Shown: positions 52,338-62,677, counted from the first letter of the stretch. The stretch: DNA of 64,000 nt from Stenotrophomonas maltophilia (GCF_003205835.1 NZ_CP029773.1:124001-188000); one strand, 5' to 3'. The notes: a model not told the origin generated them from the sequence alone. Translations and numbers: made by a program.

Positions 52338-55187
52338 ATGTCTCTCGCCCTTCGCCCGCGCGCTGCACTGCTGGCCGTCGCCCTCAGCACCGCCCTGGGC
52401 TCGCTTGCGCCCACTCCTGTGTTGGCCGCCAAGCCGGCGGCACCGGCCAAGGTCGATATCCCGTATGAGCAGTTCACCCTGCCCAACGGCCTGCGCGTGA
52501 TCGTGCACACCGATCGCAAGGCACCGATCGTCGCGGTCAACGTCTGGTACCACGTGGGCAGCAAGGATGAACCGGCCGGCCGCACCGGCTTCGCGCACCT
52601 GTTCGAGCACTTGATGTTCCAGAGCAGCGAAAACCACGACGGCGAGTACTTCGAGCCGTTCAAGCAGGTCGGTGCCACCGGCCAGAACGGCACCACCAAC
52701 ACCGACCGCACCAACTACTTCGAGAACGTGCCGACCACCGCGCTGGACATGGCGCTGTGGATGGAGTCGGACCGCATGGGCCACTTGGTGGGTGCGATCG
52801 ACCAGGCTGCGCTGGACGAGCAGCGCGGCGTGGTGCAGAACGAGAAGCGCCAGGGCGAGAACCAGCCCTACGGCCAGGCCTGGGACCAGATCAACAAGGC
52901 GCTGTATCCGGTCGGCCACCCGTACCACCACGGCGTGATCGGCTCGATGAACGATCTCAACGCGGCCTCGCTGGACGACGTGAAGACCTGGTTCCGCACC
53001 TGGTATGGCCCGAACAACGCGGTGCTGGTGCTGGCCGGTGACATCGATCTGGCCACCGCCAAGGAGAAGGTCGCCAAGTACTTCGGCAGCATCCCCGCTG
53101 GCCCGACCATGGCGCAGCCGGCGGTGAACGTGGCCAAGCGCAGTGCCGATACCCGCGAGACGATGACCGACAAGGTGCCGCAGGCACGCATCTACCGCGC
53201 CTGGAACGTGCCGCAGGTCGGCACCGCCGACATCGACCAGTTGCAGCTGTTCTCCGAAGTGCTGGGCGGCGCCAAGTCCTCGCGCCTGAGCCAGCGCCTG
53301 CAGCACCAGGACAAGCTGGTGGACAGCATCGGCTCGGGCCTGTCGACGTCGCAGCTGGGCTCCAACTTCGTGATCGTGGCGACCGTGAAGCAGGGCCAGG
53401 ACCCGGCCAAGGTCGAGAAGATCATCGACGAGGAACTGGACCGCCTGATCAAGCAGGGCCCGACCGCGGCCGAGCTGGCGCGCGCCAAGACCGGCGCCCG
53501 CGCCGGCTTCATCCGTGGCATCGAGCGCATCGGTGGCTTCGGCGGCAAGGCCGATGCGCTGGCCGAGTGCGCGGTGTTCACCGGCGACCCGGGCTGCTTC
53601 CGCACCTCGCTGGCCAACATCGAGAAGGCCAGTGCCGCCGATCTGAGCCGCCTGGGTGCACAGTGGCTGGACAAGGGCAGCCACACCCTGGTGATCGCAC
53701 CGGGTGAGCGCGTGGCGCTGAAGGAAGATCCGAGCCAGACGCCGAAGCCGTTCACCGTGCCGGCGGTGGACCCGAAGTACAGCACCCTGCCGGAGCAGGT
53801 GGACCGCAAGGCCGGCGTACCGCAGACCCGCGAGTTCCCGCAGCTGAAGTTCCCGGCACTGCAGCGCGCCACCCTGAAGAACGGCACCCAGGTGATCCTG
53901 GCCGAACGCCATGAGATTCCGGTGGTGCAGTTCAGCTACCAGTTCCCGGGCGGCTTCAGCGCCGACCAGGGCCGCAAGCCGGGCACCGCCAACTTCACCA
54001 TGAGCCTGATGACCGAAGGCGCCGGCAAGCTCGGTTCGCTGGCCTTCGCCGATGCCGCCGACGCACTGGGCGCCAGCCTGGATGCTTCGGCCGGCCTGGA
54101 TTCGATGAGCGTGGACCTGTCGGCACTGAAGGAGAACCTGGCACCGTCGCTGGCGCTGTACCGCGACCTGCTGCGCGAACCGCGTTTCGAGCAGGGCGAG
54201 ATCGACCGGGTCAAGGCGACCTGGATCGCCGGCATCCAGCAGGAGAAGGTGAACCCAGGCGCGGTGGCGATGCGCGTGCTGCCGCCGCTGCTGTACGGCA
54301 AGGGCCACCCGTACGCCATTCCGTTCACCGGCAGCGGCGACGAAGCGGCAATCAACGGCCTGACCCGCGAGGACCTGGTCGACTTCCACCACGACTGGCT
54401 GCGTCCGCAGAACGGCACCCTGATCGTGGTCGGTGACACCACGCTGGCGGAAATCGTGCCGCTGCTGGACAAGCAGCTGGGCGACTGGAAGGCTGCGGGC
54501 GATGCCCCGCAGGTGAAGGCCGCCACCGACGTCGCATTGCCGAAGGGCCCGCGCGTGTTCCTGATCGACCAGCCGGGTGCGGTGCAGGCCAACCTGTTCG
54601 CCGGCCAGGTGGTGCCGCCGTCCAGCGCCGCCAGTTCGACCCGCTTCGATATCGCCAACGGCGTGATCGGTGGTGACTTCACCTCGCGCCTGAACATGAA
54701 CCTGCGCGAGGACAAGCACTGGTCGTACGGCGCGCGCAGCAGTGCGACCAACTCGGTGGGCCAGCGCCCGTGGATGGCCAGCGCGCCGGTGCAGATCGAC
54801 AAGACCGGCCCGGCGCTGGCGGAAATGCGCAAGGAGATCGCCGCGTTCGCCGACGGCAGCAAGCCGGCCACCGCCGCCGAGGTCAATCGCATCCGCAACA
54901 TCCAGACCCTGAGCCTGCCCGGTGCCTACGAGACCGCCAGCGCGGTGGCGTCGACCATCGGTTCGATCGTGCAGTTCAAGCGTCCGGATGACTACGTGCT
55001 GCGTCGCAAGGCCGAGATCGAGGCGATGACCCCGGCGCAGGTGCAGCAGGCAGCCGCCGAGATCAAGCCGCAGGCGCTGACCTGGGTGGTGGTGGGTGAC
55101 CTCAAGCAGACCGAAGCGGCCGTGCGCGCGCTGAACCTGGGCGAGGTGACGGTGATCGACGCCGAAGGCAACCCGGTCAAGAAATAA
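52338..55187 (+). CDS. M16-family zinc metallopeptidase, two-repeat
   Basis: The 949-residue periplasmic protein has a signal peptide (RAALLAVALSTALGSLAPTPVLA) and two tandem M16 halves. The inverted zinc motif HXXEH (HLFEH, residues 87-91) and downstream Glu ligands (DEQRGVVQNEKRQGENQPYG) are in the first half. The second half (from about 520) lacks HXXEH and acts as the inactive partner (LILAERHEIPVVQFSYQFPGGFSAD). It is of the pitrilysin/insulinase type and degrades peptides. The start is the ATG at 52338. Confidence 0.92.
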   Translation: MSLALRPRAALLAVALSTALGSLAPTPVLAAKPAAPAKVDIPYEQFTLPNGLRVIVHTDRKAPIVAVNVWYHVGSKDEPAGRTGFAHLFEHLMFQSSENHDGEYFEPFKQVGATGQNGTTNTDRTNYFENVPTTALDMALWMESDRMGHLVGAIDQAALDEQRGVVQNEKRQGENQPYGQAWDQINKALYPVGHPYHHGVIGSMNDLNAASLDDVKTWFRTWYGPNNAVLVLAGDIDLATAKEKVAKYFGSIPAGPTMAQPAVNVAKRSADTRETMTDKVPQARIYRAWNVPQVGTADIDQLQLFSEVLGGAKSSRLSQRLQHQDKLVDSIGSGLSTSQLGSNFVIVATVKQGQDPAKVEKIIDEELDRLIKQGPTAAELARAKTGARAGFIRGIERIGGFGGKADALAECAVFTGDPGCFRTSLANIEKASAADLSRLGAQWLDKGSHTLVIAPGERVALKEDPSQTPKPFTVPAVDPKYSTLPEQVDRKAGVPQTREFPQLKFPALQRATLKNGTQVILAERHEIPVVQFSYQFPGGFSADQGRKPGTANFTMSLMTEGAGKLGSLAFADAADALGASLDASAGLDSMSVDLSALKENLAPSLALYRDLLREPRFEQGEIDRVKATWIAGIQQEKVNPGAVAMRVLPPLLYGKGHPYAIPFTGSGDEAAINGLTREDLVDFHHDWLRPQNGTLIVVGDTTLAEIVPLLDKQLGDWKAAGDAPQVKAATDVALPKGPRVFLIDQPGAVQANLFAGQVVPPSSAASSTRFDIANGVIGGDFTSRLNMNLREDKHWSYGARSSATNSVGQRPWMASAPVQIDKTGPALAEMRKEIAAFADGSKPATAAEVNRIRNIQTLSLPGAYETASAVASTIGSIVQFKRPDDYVLRRKAEIEAMTPAQVQQAAAEIKPQALTWVVVGDLKQTEAAVRALNLGEVTVIDAEGNPVKK

Positions 55188-55200
55188 GGCACCGCGCCAG

Positions 55201-55313
55201 GTAGTGCCGGCCGCTGGCCGGCAACCCTGAAGGGGTCGGATCCCTCCCCCGGGAGGGCTCCGACCCCTACCGTGCATTCGGGGTCAGAGCCCCCTGCGGG
55301 GGATCCGACCCCC
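55201..55313. repeat. GTAG palindrome followed by two GGGGTC-family palindromes
   Basis: After the M16 gene come a GTAG GCCGGCC stem-loop (55201-55225) and two GGGGTC-family copies: GGGGTCGGATCCC/GGGCTCCGACCCC (55232-55267) and GGGGTCAGAGCCC/GGATCCGACCCC (55280-55313). Two adjacent copies of one family suggest local duplication. Confidence 0.8.
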
Positions 55314-55376
55314 ACCGGCTACCCCCGATTCAGGCTGTTCAGGCAGAATCCCCCCATACCCTTCCAGGATCTGCCC

Positions 55377-55694
55377 ATGCGCGTTCTGCTGCTTTCCTCC
55401 CTGCTGCTCACCGTCACCGCCTGTACCTGGGTGCCGATCGAACCGGCCGGCAAGGCGACCCGCGTACTGCCGGCAGGCCCGGTTCCGGCCGGCTGCATCG
55501 CCAAGGGCGAGGTGGTGGTCACCGTGAAGAGCAAGGTCGGCTTCTACAACCGCAACCCGCTGCGCGTGCAGGAAGAGCTGGAAACCCTGGCCCGCAACGA
55601 GGCGCCGAGCGCCGGTGCCAATGCCGTGCAGGCCGCCGCCGCTCCGGCCGATGGCAGCCAGCGCTTCGCCGCTTTCCAGTGCCCGCCGCGCTGA
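55377..55694 (+). CDS. DUF4156 lipoprotein
   Basis: The 105-residue protein has a lipobox TVTAC (Cys about 15) and a DUF4156 domain: VPIEPAGKATRVL, GEVVVTVKSKVGFYNRNPLRVQEELETLARNEA and GANAVQAAAAPADG. The family occurs in outer-membrane lipoproteins of unknown function (for example RcsF-like neighbours in other bacteria). The ATG at 55377 opens the signal peptide. Confidence 0.85.
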   Translation: MRVLLLSSLLLTVTACTWVPIEPAGKATRVLPAGPVPAGCIAKGEVVVTVKSKVGFYNRNPLRVQEELETLARNEAPSAGANAVQAAAAPADGSQRFAAFQCPPR

Positions 55695-55797
55695 ACGCTT
55701 CACCATACGGCCAAGCCTGAATTCGTAAAGATGCGGTGAAGGCCCCGGGGGTTATAGAATAGCGCCCCCTTTTGCCTGAGCCTTGGCGCTAACCTCG

Positions 55798-56814
55798 ATG
55801 CTCTTCAAGAATGTCTCGATCGCCGGCCTGGCACACGTTGATGCGCCGCACACGCTGACGACCAAGGAAATCAACGAGCGGCTGCAGCCGACGTTGGATC
55901 GCCTCGGTATCCGCACCGACGTGCTCGGCGATATCGCCGGCATCCATGCCCGCCGCCTGTGGGACAACGGCGTGCTTGCGTCCGATGCCGCCACCATGGC
56001 CGGCCGCAAGGCGCTGGAAGACGCGGGCATCGATGCGACGCAGGTCGGCCTGCTGGTCAACACCTCGGTCAGCCGCGACTACCTGGAGCCGTCCACGGCC
56101 TCCATCGTGTCGGGCAACCTCGGCGTCAGCGACGAGTGCATGACCTTCGACGTCGCCAATGCCTGCCTGGCCTTCATCAACGGCATGGATATCGCGGCGC
56201 GCATGATCGAGCGCGGCGACATCGACTACGCGCTGGTGGTGGATGGCGAGACCGCCAACCTGGTGTACGAGAAGACCCTGGAGCGCATGACCGCCCCGGA
56301 CGTCACCGCTGACGATTTCCGCAACGAGCTGGCCGCCCTGACCACCGGTTCGGGTGCCGCCGCGATGGTGATGGCGCGCTCGGAGCTGGTGCCGGACGCA
56401 CCGCGCTACAAGGGTGGCGTGACCCGCTCGGCCACCGAGTGGAACCAGCTGTGCCTGGGCAACCTGGACCGCATGGTCACCGATACCCGCCTGCTGCTGA
56501 TCGAAGGCATCAAGCTGGCCCAGAAGACCTTCACCGCCGCCAAGATCGCCTTGGGCTGGGCCGTGGAAGAGCTGGACCAGTTCGTGATCCACCAGGTCAG
56601 CCAGCCGCACACCGCTGCGTTCATCAAGAACTTCGGCATCGACCCGAAGAAGGTCATGACCATCTTCGGTGAGCACGGCAACATCGGCCCGGCCTCGGTG
56701 CCGATCGTGCTGAGCAAGCTCAAGCAGCTGGGCAAGCTGAAGAAGGGCGATCGCATCGCGCTGCTCGGCATCGGCTCGGGCCTGAACTGCTCGATGGCTG
56801 AAGTGGTCTGGTAA
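55798..56814 (+). CDS. oleA: Long-chain olefin biosynthesis thiolase-fold condensing enzyme OleA
   Basis: OleA joins two long-chain acyl-CoAs in a non-decarboxylative Claisen condensation to a beta-keto acid, the first step of C23-C33 olefin synthesis. The 338-residue protein has active-site Cys123 (DVANACLAF), the condensation base Glu97 (DYLEPST), His265 (FVIHQVSQPH) and Asn295 (GEHGNIGPAS). These are equivalent to Cys143, Glu117, His285 and Asn315 in the X. campestris numbering, an offset of 20. The ATG at 55798 is used. It heads the cluster oleA-oleB-oleC-oleD. Confidence 0.95.
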   Translation: MLFKNVSIAGLAHVDAPHTLTTKEINERLQPTLDRLGIRTDVLGDIAGIHARRLWDNGVLASDAATMAGRKALEDAGIDATQVGLLVNTSVSRDYLEPSTASIVSGNLGVSDECMTFDVANACLAFINGMDIAARMIERGDIDYALVVDGETANLVYEKTLERMTAPDVTADDFRNELAALTTGSGAAAMVMARSELVPDAPRYKGGVTRSATEWNQLCLGNLDRMVTDTRLLLIEGIKLAQKTFTAAKIALGWAVEELDQFVIHQVSQPHTAAFIKNFGIDPKKVMTIFGEHGNIGPASVPIVLSKLKQLGKLKKGDRIALLGIGSGLNCSMAEVVW

Positions 56815-56836
56815 GCAGCCCGCTGCCCGACCTCCT

Positions 56837-56923
56837 GTAGAGCCGAGCCATGCTCGGCTCACGCGCGCAGCGCGGCTCTTCCGCAGCGGACCGGAGAGCA
56901 GCCGAGCATCGGCTCGGCTCTAC
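56837..56923. repeat. Inverted pair of GTAG palindromes, GCCGAGC type
   Basis: GTAG-AGCCGAGC/GCTCGGCT at 56837-56860 faces an inverted copy (GCAGCCGAGC/GCTCGGCTCTAC) ending at 56923, in the gap between oleA and oleB. Confidence 0.75.
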
Positions 56924-56954
56924 ATTGCGCCGCGACTCTCCTTAGGTGCTCCGC

Positions 56955-57845
56955 ATGCGCGATCTTCCCGGTTACCCCGCCCACCCGCAGCGCTTCGAGG
57001 TCCGCCCCGGCCTGTCGATGAACTATCTCGACGAAGGCCCGCGCGATGGCGACGTGGTGGTGATGGTGCACGGCAACCCGTCGTGGAGCTATTACTGGCG
57101 CACGCTGGTGGCCGGCCTGTCGGACACGTACCGCTGCATCGTGCCGGACCACATCGGCATGGGCCTGTCGGACAAGCCGGACGATAGCCGCTACGAATAC
57201 ACCCTGCAGTCGCGCGTGGACGATCTCGACGCGCTGTTGAAGCACCTGGGCATCACCGGCCCGGTGACGCTGGCTGTGCACGACTGGGGCGGCATGATCG
57301 GCTTCGGCTGGGCGCTGTCGCACCACGACCAGGTGAAGCGCCTGGTGGTGCTCAACACCGCCGCGTTCCCGATGCCGGCGGCGAAGACGATGCCGTGGCA
57401 GATCGCGCTGGGCCGGCACTGGAAGATCGGCGAGTGGATCATCCGCACCTTCAACGCGTTCTCGTCCGGTGCCTCGTGGCTGGGTGTGGAGCGGAAGATG
57501 CCGGCCGATGTGCGCCGCGCCTACGTGTCGCCGTACAACAACTACGCCAACCGCATCAGCACCATCCGTTTCATGCAGGACATCCCGCTGTCGCCGGCCG
57601 ACAAGGCCTGGTCGCTGCTGGAGCGGGCCGGCAAGGCGCTGCCGTCGTTCGCCGACCGCCCGGCCTTCCTCGGTTGGGGCCTGCGCGACTTCGTGTTCGA
57701 CCACCATTTCCTGAAGGGCTTCCAGGCCGCGCTGCCGCAGGCCCAGGTGCATGCCTTCGAGGACGCCGGCCACTACGTGCTGGAAGACAAGCACGAAGTG
57801 CTGGTGCCGGAAATCCGCGCGTTCCTGGACGCCAACCCGCTCTGA
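56955..57845 (+). CDS. oleB: Olefin biosynthesis alpha/beta hydrolase OleB
   Basis: OleB is a haloalkane dehalogenase-like hydrolase that acts on the beta-lactone made by OleC, with decarboxylation to the olefin. The 296-residue protein has the oxyanion HGNPSWSYYW and the nucleophile Asp110 (AVHDWGGMIGFGWAL), with the His in DAGHYVLEDKHEV near the C terminus. The ATG at 56955 is used; an in-frame GTG lies three codons upstream. It lies after oleA and two inverted repeats, and ahead of a convergent YkgJ-like gene and oleC. Confidence 0.92.
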   Translation: MRDLPGYPAHPQRFEVRPGLSMNYLDEGPRDGDVVVMVHGNPSWSYYWRTLVAGLSDTYRCIVPDHIGMGLSDKPDDSRYEYTLQSRVDDLDALLKHLGITGPVTLAVHDWGGMIGFGWALSHHDQVKRLVVLNTAAFPMPAAKTMPWQIALGRHWKIGEWIIRTFNAFSSGASWLGVERKMPADVRRAYVSPYNNYANRISTIRFMQDIPLSPADKAWSLLERAGKALPSFADRPAFLGWGLRDFVFDHHFLKGFQAALPQAQVHAFEDAGHYVLEDKHEVLVPEIRAFLDANPL

Positions 57846-57855
57846 TCGGATCCCG

Positions 57856-57931
57856 GTAGTGCCGGCCGCTGGCCGGCAAGCGCGCAATGCGCGCCGGGTT
57901 CATGAGGTTGCCGGCCAGCGGCCGGCGCTAC
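57856..57931. repeat. Inverted pair of GTAG palindromes, GCCGGCC type
   Basis: GTAG-TGCCGGCC/GGCCGGCAA (57856-57880) and an inverted copy ending GCGCTAC (57908-57931) sit between the convergent ends of oleB and the YkgJ-like gene. Confidence 0.8.
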
Positions 57932-57933
57932 CC

Positions 57934-58359
57934 CTACGCCGCGACCGGTGCCTGCGGCGACGGGCTGTTGCCGTTGTCGTCTGGATGGTCGTCGTCGTTG
58001 TCGGCCGCGTCGCGCCAGCGCCAGTCGGCCAGGGTCAGCGGATCCAGGCCGTAGGCGATGCGCGCCTTGTCGCACTGCGGGCTGGCCTTGCCGTACTCCC
58101 ACGACGCATCCACCTCACGGCACACACTGGGCCGGTTGGGGTGGATGGTGCAGCGTGAGTACACGCCGATCTGCGCATCCAGCGCCACGCAGCGCACCGG
58201 CTTGGAGTGGGTGCCGCGCATGCACAGGCGATGCGGGTCCAGCACCTCGGTCAGCTGGTGCGGTACGCCGCCGGGGGTGACCTCGTCCGATTCCATCCAG
58301 TGGAAGGCCACGCGGTATTGGGTGCAGCAGGCGCCGCAGGTCATGCAGGGATGTTGCAT
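57934..58359 (-). CDS. YkgJ-family cysteine-cluster protein
   Basis: The 141-residue protein has the YkgJ (UPF0153) Cys signature: CMTCGACCTQYRVAF near the N terminus, then HRLCMRGTHSKPVRCVALDAQ, and CTIHPNRPSVCREVDASWEYG, which may bind an iron or zinc center. The C-terminal tail is Asp/Asn-rich and disordered. It is on the opposite strand between oleB and oleC, so it interrupts the cluster; its own function is unknown. Confidence 0.85.
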   Translation of the reverse strand: MQHPCMTCGACCTQYRVAFHWMESDEVTPGGVPHQLTEVLDPHRLCMRGTHSKPVRCVALDAQIGVYSRCTIHPNRPSVCREVDASWEYGKASPQCDKARIAYGLDPLTLADWRWRDAADNDDDHPDDNGNSPSPQAPVAA

Positions 58360-58463
58360 GGGCAAGCCGCCTCGGGCGGCAGTCGGAATCAGGAACGAAG
58401 GTGCGGATTTTCCACGAAGTGGGCCGCCGCGCAAGAAATTCCGTAAGCGGCGACAATGAACGG

Positions 58464-60122
58464 ATGAACCGACCCTGCAACATTGCCGCCCGTTTGCCTG
58501 AACTGGCGCGTGAACGACCCGACCAGATCGCCATCCGCTGCCCGGGCCGCCGTGGCGCCGGCAACGGCATGGCCGCCTACGACGTGACCCTGGATTACCG
58601 CCAGCTGGACGCCCGCAGCGACGCCATGGCGGCTGGCCTGGCCGGCTACGGGATCGGCCGCGGGGTGCGCACGGTGGTGATGGTGCGGCCGTCGCCGGAG
58701 TTCTTCCTGTTGATGTTTGCCCTGTTCAAACTGGGTGCGGTGCCGGTGCTGGTCGACCCGGGCATCGACAAGCGCGCACTGAAGCAGTGCCTGGACGAGG
58801 CGCAGCCGGAGGCCTTCATTGGCATTCCGCTGGCGCACGTGGCGCGGTTGGTGCTGCGCTGGGCGCCCTCGGCGACCCGCCTGGTTACCGTCGGCCGCCG
58901 CCTCGGCTGGGGCGGGACCTCCCTGGCTGCGCTGGAGCGCGCCGGCGCCAACGGGGGGCCGATGCTGGCCGCCACCGATGGCGAGGACATGGCCGCGATC
59001 CTGTTCACCAGCGGCTCCACCGGCGTGCCCAAGGGCGTGGTCTACCGCCACCGCCACTTCGTCGGCCAGATCCAGCTGCTGGGCAGCGCCTTCGGCATGG
59101 AAGCGGGCGGGGTGGACCTGCCGACCTTCCCGCCGTTTGCCTTGTTCGACCCGGCGCTGGGCCTGACCTCGGTGATCCCGGACATGGACCCGACCCGGCC
59201 GGCACAGGCCGACCCGGCACGCCTGCATGACGCCATCCAGCGCTTCGGCGTGACCCAACTGTTTGGCTCGCCTGCGCTGATGCGGGTGCTGGCCCGTCAC
59301 GGCCGGCCGTTGCCGACGGTGACCCGGGTGACCTCGGCCGGCGCCCCCGTGCCGCCGGATGTGGTCGCCACCATCCGCAGCCTGCTGCCCGCCGACGCGC
59401 AGTTCTGGACCCCGTACGGCGCCACCGAGTGCCTGCCGGTGGCGGTGGTGGAGGGACGCGAGCTGGAGCGTACCCGCGCGGCCACCGAGGCCGGCGCCGG
59501 GACCTGCGTGGGCAGCGTGGTGGCGCCGAACGAGGTGCGCATCATCGCCATCGATGACGCACCGTTGGCCGACTGGTCGCAGGCGCGTGTGCTGGCCACC
59601 GGCGAGGTGGGCGAGATCACCGTGGCGGGACCGACCGCCACCGACAGTTACTTCAACCGTCCGCAGGCCACCGCGGCGGCGAAGATCCGCGAGACGCTGG
59701 CCGATGGCAGCACGCGCGTGGTGCATCGCATGGGTGACGTGGGTTACTTCGACGCGCAGGGCCGCCTGTGGTTCTGCGGTCGCAAGACCCATCGCGTGGA
59801 AACCGCGCAGGGGCCGTTGTACACCGAACAGGTCGAGCCGGTGTTCAACACCGTGCCCGGCGTGGCGCGCACGGCACTGGTTGGCGTTGGCCCGGCGGGT
59901 GCGCAGGTGCCGGTGCTGTGCGTGGAACTGCAGCGTGGCCAGAGCGACAGTCCGGCGTTGCGCGAGGCGCTGCGCGCCCAGGCCACCCTGCGATTGCCCG
60001 AGGCGAACCTGCAGCACGTACTGATGCATCCCGCGTTCCCCGTCGATATCCGTCACAACGCCAAGATCGGCCGCGAGAAGCTCGCCGTCTGGGCCAGCGC
60101 CGAACTGGAGAAGCGCGCATGA
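58464..60122 (+). CDS. oleC: AMP-dependent beta-lactone synthetase OleC
   Basis: OleC uses ATP to convert the beta-hydroxy acid made by OleA and OleD into a beta-lactone. The 552-residue ANL-family protein has the phosphate-binding loop [18 protein letters not shown] (about 175-195), then the A-site [13 protein letters not shown] and the C-terminal hinge ([24 protein letters not shown], with the lid Lys near the end in [13 protein letters not shown]). Its stop overlaps the oleD start as ATGA, indicating translational coupling. The start is the ATG at 58464. Confidence 0.94.
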   Translation: MNRPCNIAARLPELARERPDQIAIRCPGRRGAGNGMAAYDVTLDYRQLDARSDAMAAGLAGYGIGRGVRTVVMVRPSPEFFLLMFALFKLGAVPVLVDPGIDKRALKQCLDEAQPEAFIGIPLAHVARLVLRWAPSATRLVTVGRRLGWGGTSLAALERAGANGGPMLAATDGEDMAAILFTSGSTGVPKGVVYRHRHFVGQIQLLGSAFGMEAGGVDLPTFPPFALFDPALGLTSVIPDMDPTRPAQADPARLHDAIQRFGVTQLFGSPALMRVLARHGRPLPTVTRVTSAGAPVPPDVVATIRSLLPADAQFWTPYGATECLPVAVVEGRELERTRAATEAGAGTCVGSVVAPNEVRIIAIDDAPLADWSQARVLATGEVGEITVAGPTATDSYFNRPQATAAAKIRETLADGSTRVVHRMGDVGYFDAQGRLWFCGRKTHRVETAQGPLYTEQVEPVFNTVPGVARTALVGVGPAGAQVPVLCVELQRGQSDSPALREALRAQATLRLPEANLQHVLMHPAFPVDIRHNAKIGREKLAVWASAELEKRA

Positions 60123-61111
60123 AGATCCTGGTCACCGGTGGTGGTGGTTTCCTTGGCCAGGCGCTGTGCCGCGGGCTGGTCGAACGTGGCCACCAGGTGC
60201 TGGCGTTCAACCGCAGCCACTATCCGGAACTGCAGGCCATGGGCGTGGGCCAGATCCGTGGCGATCTGGCCGATGCGCAGGCGGTGCTGCATGCAGTGGC
60301 CGGCGTCGATGCGGTATTCCACAACGGCGCCAAGGCCGGCGCCTGGGGCAGCTATGACAGCTACCACCAGGCCAACGTGGTCGGTACCGACAACGTCCTC
60401 GCGGCCTGCCGCGCGCACGGCATCAGTCGCTTGGTCTACACCTCGACGCCCAGCGTGACCCACCGCGCTACCCATCCGGTGGAAGGCCTCGGTGCCGACG
60501 ACGTGCCGTACGGCGAGGACTTCCAGGCGCCGTATGCGGCCACCAAGGCGATCGCCGAACAGCGCGTGCTGGCCGCCAACGATGCCTCGCTGGCGACGGT
60601 GGCGCTGCGCCCGCGCCTGATCTGGGGCCCGGGCGACCAACAGCTGGTGCCGAGGCTGGCCGAGCGTGCGCGGCAGGGGCGCCTGCGTCTGGTGGGTGAT
60701 GGCAACAACAAGGTGGATACCACCTACATCGACAATGCCGCGCTCGCGCACTTCCTCGCTTTCGAAGCATTGGCGCCGGGCGCCGCGTGTGCGGGCAAGG
60801 CCTACTTCATTTCCAACGGCGAACCACTGCCGATGCGCGAGCTGGTCAACAAGCTGCTGGCCGCCGTTGGTGCACCGACGGTGGACAAGGCGATCAGCTT
60901 CAAGACCGCCTATCGCATCGGTGCGGTCTGCGAGCGGCTGTGGCCGCTGCTGCGCCTGCGTGGCGAGCCGCCGCTGACCCGCTTCCTGGCCGAGCAGTTG
61001 TGCACGCCGCACTGGTACAGCATGGAGCCGGCGCGCCGTGACTTCGGCTACGTGCCGCAGGTCAGCATCGAAGAAGGACTGCGCAGGCTGAAGGCTTCAT
61101 CTGCTGCATAG
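60119..61111 (+). CDS. oleD: Olefin biosynthesis NADPH-dependent 2-alkyl-3-ketoacid reductase OleD
   Basis: OleD reduces the beta-keto acid from OleA to the beta-hydroxy acid. The 330-residue extended short-chain dehydrogenase (3-beta-HSD-like) has the NADPH loop GGGGFLG at 7-13, [26 protein letters not shown] and the catalytic YAATK (Tyr139, Lys143). The start at 60119 overlaps the oleC stop by four bases (ATGA), so oleC and oleD are translationally coupled. It ends the ole cluster. Confidence 0.94.
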   Translation: MKILVTGGGGFLGQALCRGLVERGHQVLAFNRSHYPELQAMGVGQIRGDLADAQAVLHAVAGVDAVFHNGAKAGAWGSYDSYHQANVVGTDNVLAACRAHGISRLVYTSTPSVTHRATHPVEGLGADDVPYGEDFQAPYAATKAIAEQRVLAANDASLATVALRPRLIWGPGDQQLVPRLAERARQGRLRLVGDGNNKVDTTYIDNAALAHFLAFEALAPGAACAGKAYFISNGEPLPMRELVNKLLAAVGAPTVDKAISFKTAYRIGAVCERLWPLLRLRGEPPLTRFLAEQLCTPHWYSMEPARRDFGYVPQVSIEEGLRRLKASSAA

Positions 61112-61193
61112 ATCGCCATCACTGGCTGCACACCGCCAGATCGGGAGGATGGACCCACGCCATCCAACGGCCCGGACATCTGCGAGGAGCGCC

Positions 61194-61349
61194 ATGCTGC
61201 ATTACGCCGTCATCTTTTTCGTCATCGCCATCATCGCCGCCGTGCTCGGCTTTTCCGGCATCGCCGGTGCCGCCAGCAACATCGCCTGGATCCTGTTCGT
61301 GATCTTCCTGGTGCTGGCGGTGATCTCGATGTTCCGCAAGCGCGGCTAG
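61194..61349 (+). CDS. DUF1328 (YtjA-family) small membrane protein
   Basis: The 51-residue peptide has two membrane helices ([24 protein letters not shown] and [21 protein letters not shown]) and ends with basic RKRG, as usual in the YtjA/DUF1328 family of stress-associated small inner-membrane proteins. A GAGGAG site precedes the ATG at 61194. It is too short to be found by length filters, but the composition is characteristic. Confidence 0.88.
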   Translation: MLHYAVIFFVIAIIAAVLGFSGIAGAASNIAWILFVIFLVLAVISMFRKRG

Positions 61350-61360
61350 AAGACCGCAGG

Positions 61361-61484
61361 GTAGTGCCGGCCGCTGGCCGGCACTGTTCTTTCCGGTGGG
61401 TGCCGACCGTCGGTCGGCACGCATCTTTGTAGAGTCGAGCCATGCTCGACTCATGAAAAGCAGTCGAGCATGGCTCGACTCTAC
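61361..61484. repeat. Cluster of four GTAG/REP-like palindromes
   Basis: GTAG-TGCCGGCC/GGCCGGCAC, GTGCCGACC/GGTCGGCAC, GTAG-AGTCGAGC/GCTCGACT and an inverted GTCGAGC copy ending CTCTAC at 61484 lie between the DUF1328 gene and the ddl stop. Confidence 0.8.
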
Positions 61485-61495
61485 AGAGAGCGCCC

Positions 61496-62590
61496 CTACA
61501 CGGCGCTGTGCAATCCGCGATCAGCTTCATGGCGCTCCAGCGCCAGTTCGATCAGGCGCGTGATCAGCGTGGTGTAGTCCACACCGCTGGCGCCCCACAG
61601 CTTCGGGTACATGCTGATGCGGGTGAAGCCGGGCAGCGTGTTGACCTCGTTGATGACGATCTCACCGTCTGCGGTGAGGAACACGTCCACGCGCGCCATG
61701 CCCGCACACTCCAGCGCCTGGTAGGCCTGCAGCGCGATCTGCTGGATGCGCGCCTGGGTTGCGGCATCGATGTCCGCCGGCACCACCACCTCGGCGCCAT
61801 CCTCGTTGATGTACTTGGTGTCGTAGGCGTAGAACTCGTCGTGCACCACCACCTCGCCGCACAGGCTGGCCTGCGGCTGTTCGTTGCCCAGCACCGCGCA
61901 CTCGATCTCACGGCCGGCCACCGCCGATTCCACCAGCACCTTGTGGTCGTAGCGCAGCGCCAATGCCAGTGCCGCGGCGAAGCCCGCCGCATCCTTGACC
62001 TTGCTCACACCCACCGACGAACCCTGGTTGGCCGGCTTCACGAACAGCGGCAGGCCGAGCTGCGCGATCACCGCATCGACATCGACGTCAGCGGCCTGGT
62101 GACGCCTGATGCACAGCCACGGCGCAACCTTCAGCCCGGCGTCACGCAGCAGGCGCTTGGTCACGTCCTTGTCCATCGCCACCGCCGAGCCCAGCACCGG
62201 CGAACCGACGAAGGGCAGGTTGGCCATGCGCAGCAGGCCCTGCAGCGCACCGTCCTCGCCCAGCGGCCCGTGCACGATCGGCAGCACCACATCGATCTGG
62301 CCCAGCGCGCTGGCCGCATCGGAGGGCTGCAGCTGCGCCTGTTCCACACCCGGGCGCACCGCCAGCGACGTACCGGACCGATGCAGCGCGATGCGCGACG
62401 GATCATCGGCATTGATCAGGAAGGTATCCGGCTGGCTCAGATGCCACTGGCCCTGCTTGTCGATACCGACCAGCACCGGCTCGAAGCGCTCGCGATCGAG
62501 CGCATCGAGGATGTTCTTCGCCGACTGCAGCGAAACTTCGTGCTCGGAGGACTTGCCCCCGAAGATGATGCCGACCCGGGTCCGTGCCAT
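61496..62590 (-). CDS. ddl: D-alanine--D-alanine ligase
   Basis: The cytoplasmic ATP-grasp enzyme joins two D-alanines for peptidoglycan. The 364-residue protein has the N-terminal [25 protein letters not shown] and [47 protein letters not shown]. The ATP-grasp core is [17 protein letters not shown], with the metal-binding [29 protein letters not shown] near the C terminus. The start at 62590 is the Met of [12 protein letters not shown]. The protein is of the longer DdlA type. It stands alone, not in a dcw cluster. Confidence 0.96.
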   Translation of the reverse strand: MARTRVGIIFGGKSSEHEVSLQSAKNILDALDRERFEPVLVGIDKQGQWHLSQPDTFLINADDPSRIALHRSGTSLAVRPGVEQAQLQPSDAASALGQIDVVLPIVHGPLGEDGALQGLLRMANLPFVGSPVLGSAVAMDKDVTKRLLRDAGLKVAPWLCIRRHQAADVDVDAVIAQLGLPLFVKPANQGSSVGVSKVKDAAGFAAALALALRYDHKVLVESAVAGREIECAVLGNEQPQASLCGEVVVHDEFYAYDTKYINEDGAEVVVPADIDAATQARIQQIALQAYQALECAGMARVDVFLTADGEIVINEVNTLPGFTRISMYPKLWGASGVDYTTLITRLIELALERHEADRGLHSAV

Positions 62591-62677
62591 GGTGTTGCGA
62601 TGTCCTGTGCGTTGCGTGGCCTCATAGCATGAACCTTCATCGGCCCTCCGCGTGAGGCACAGATGAACCAGAAATCC

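Noticed and set aside
52299-55277. A 992-codon open frame antisense to the M16 peptidase gene
   Set aside because: It has no known domain, is rich in Arg, His and Gln, and is the expected shadow of a high-GC gene with strong third-position bias.
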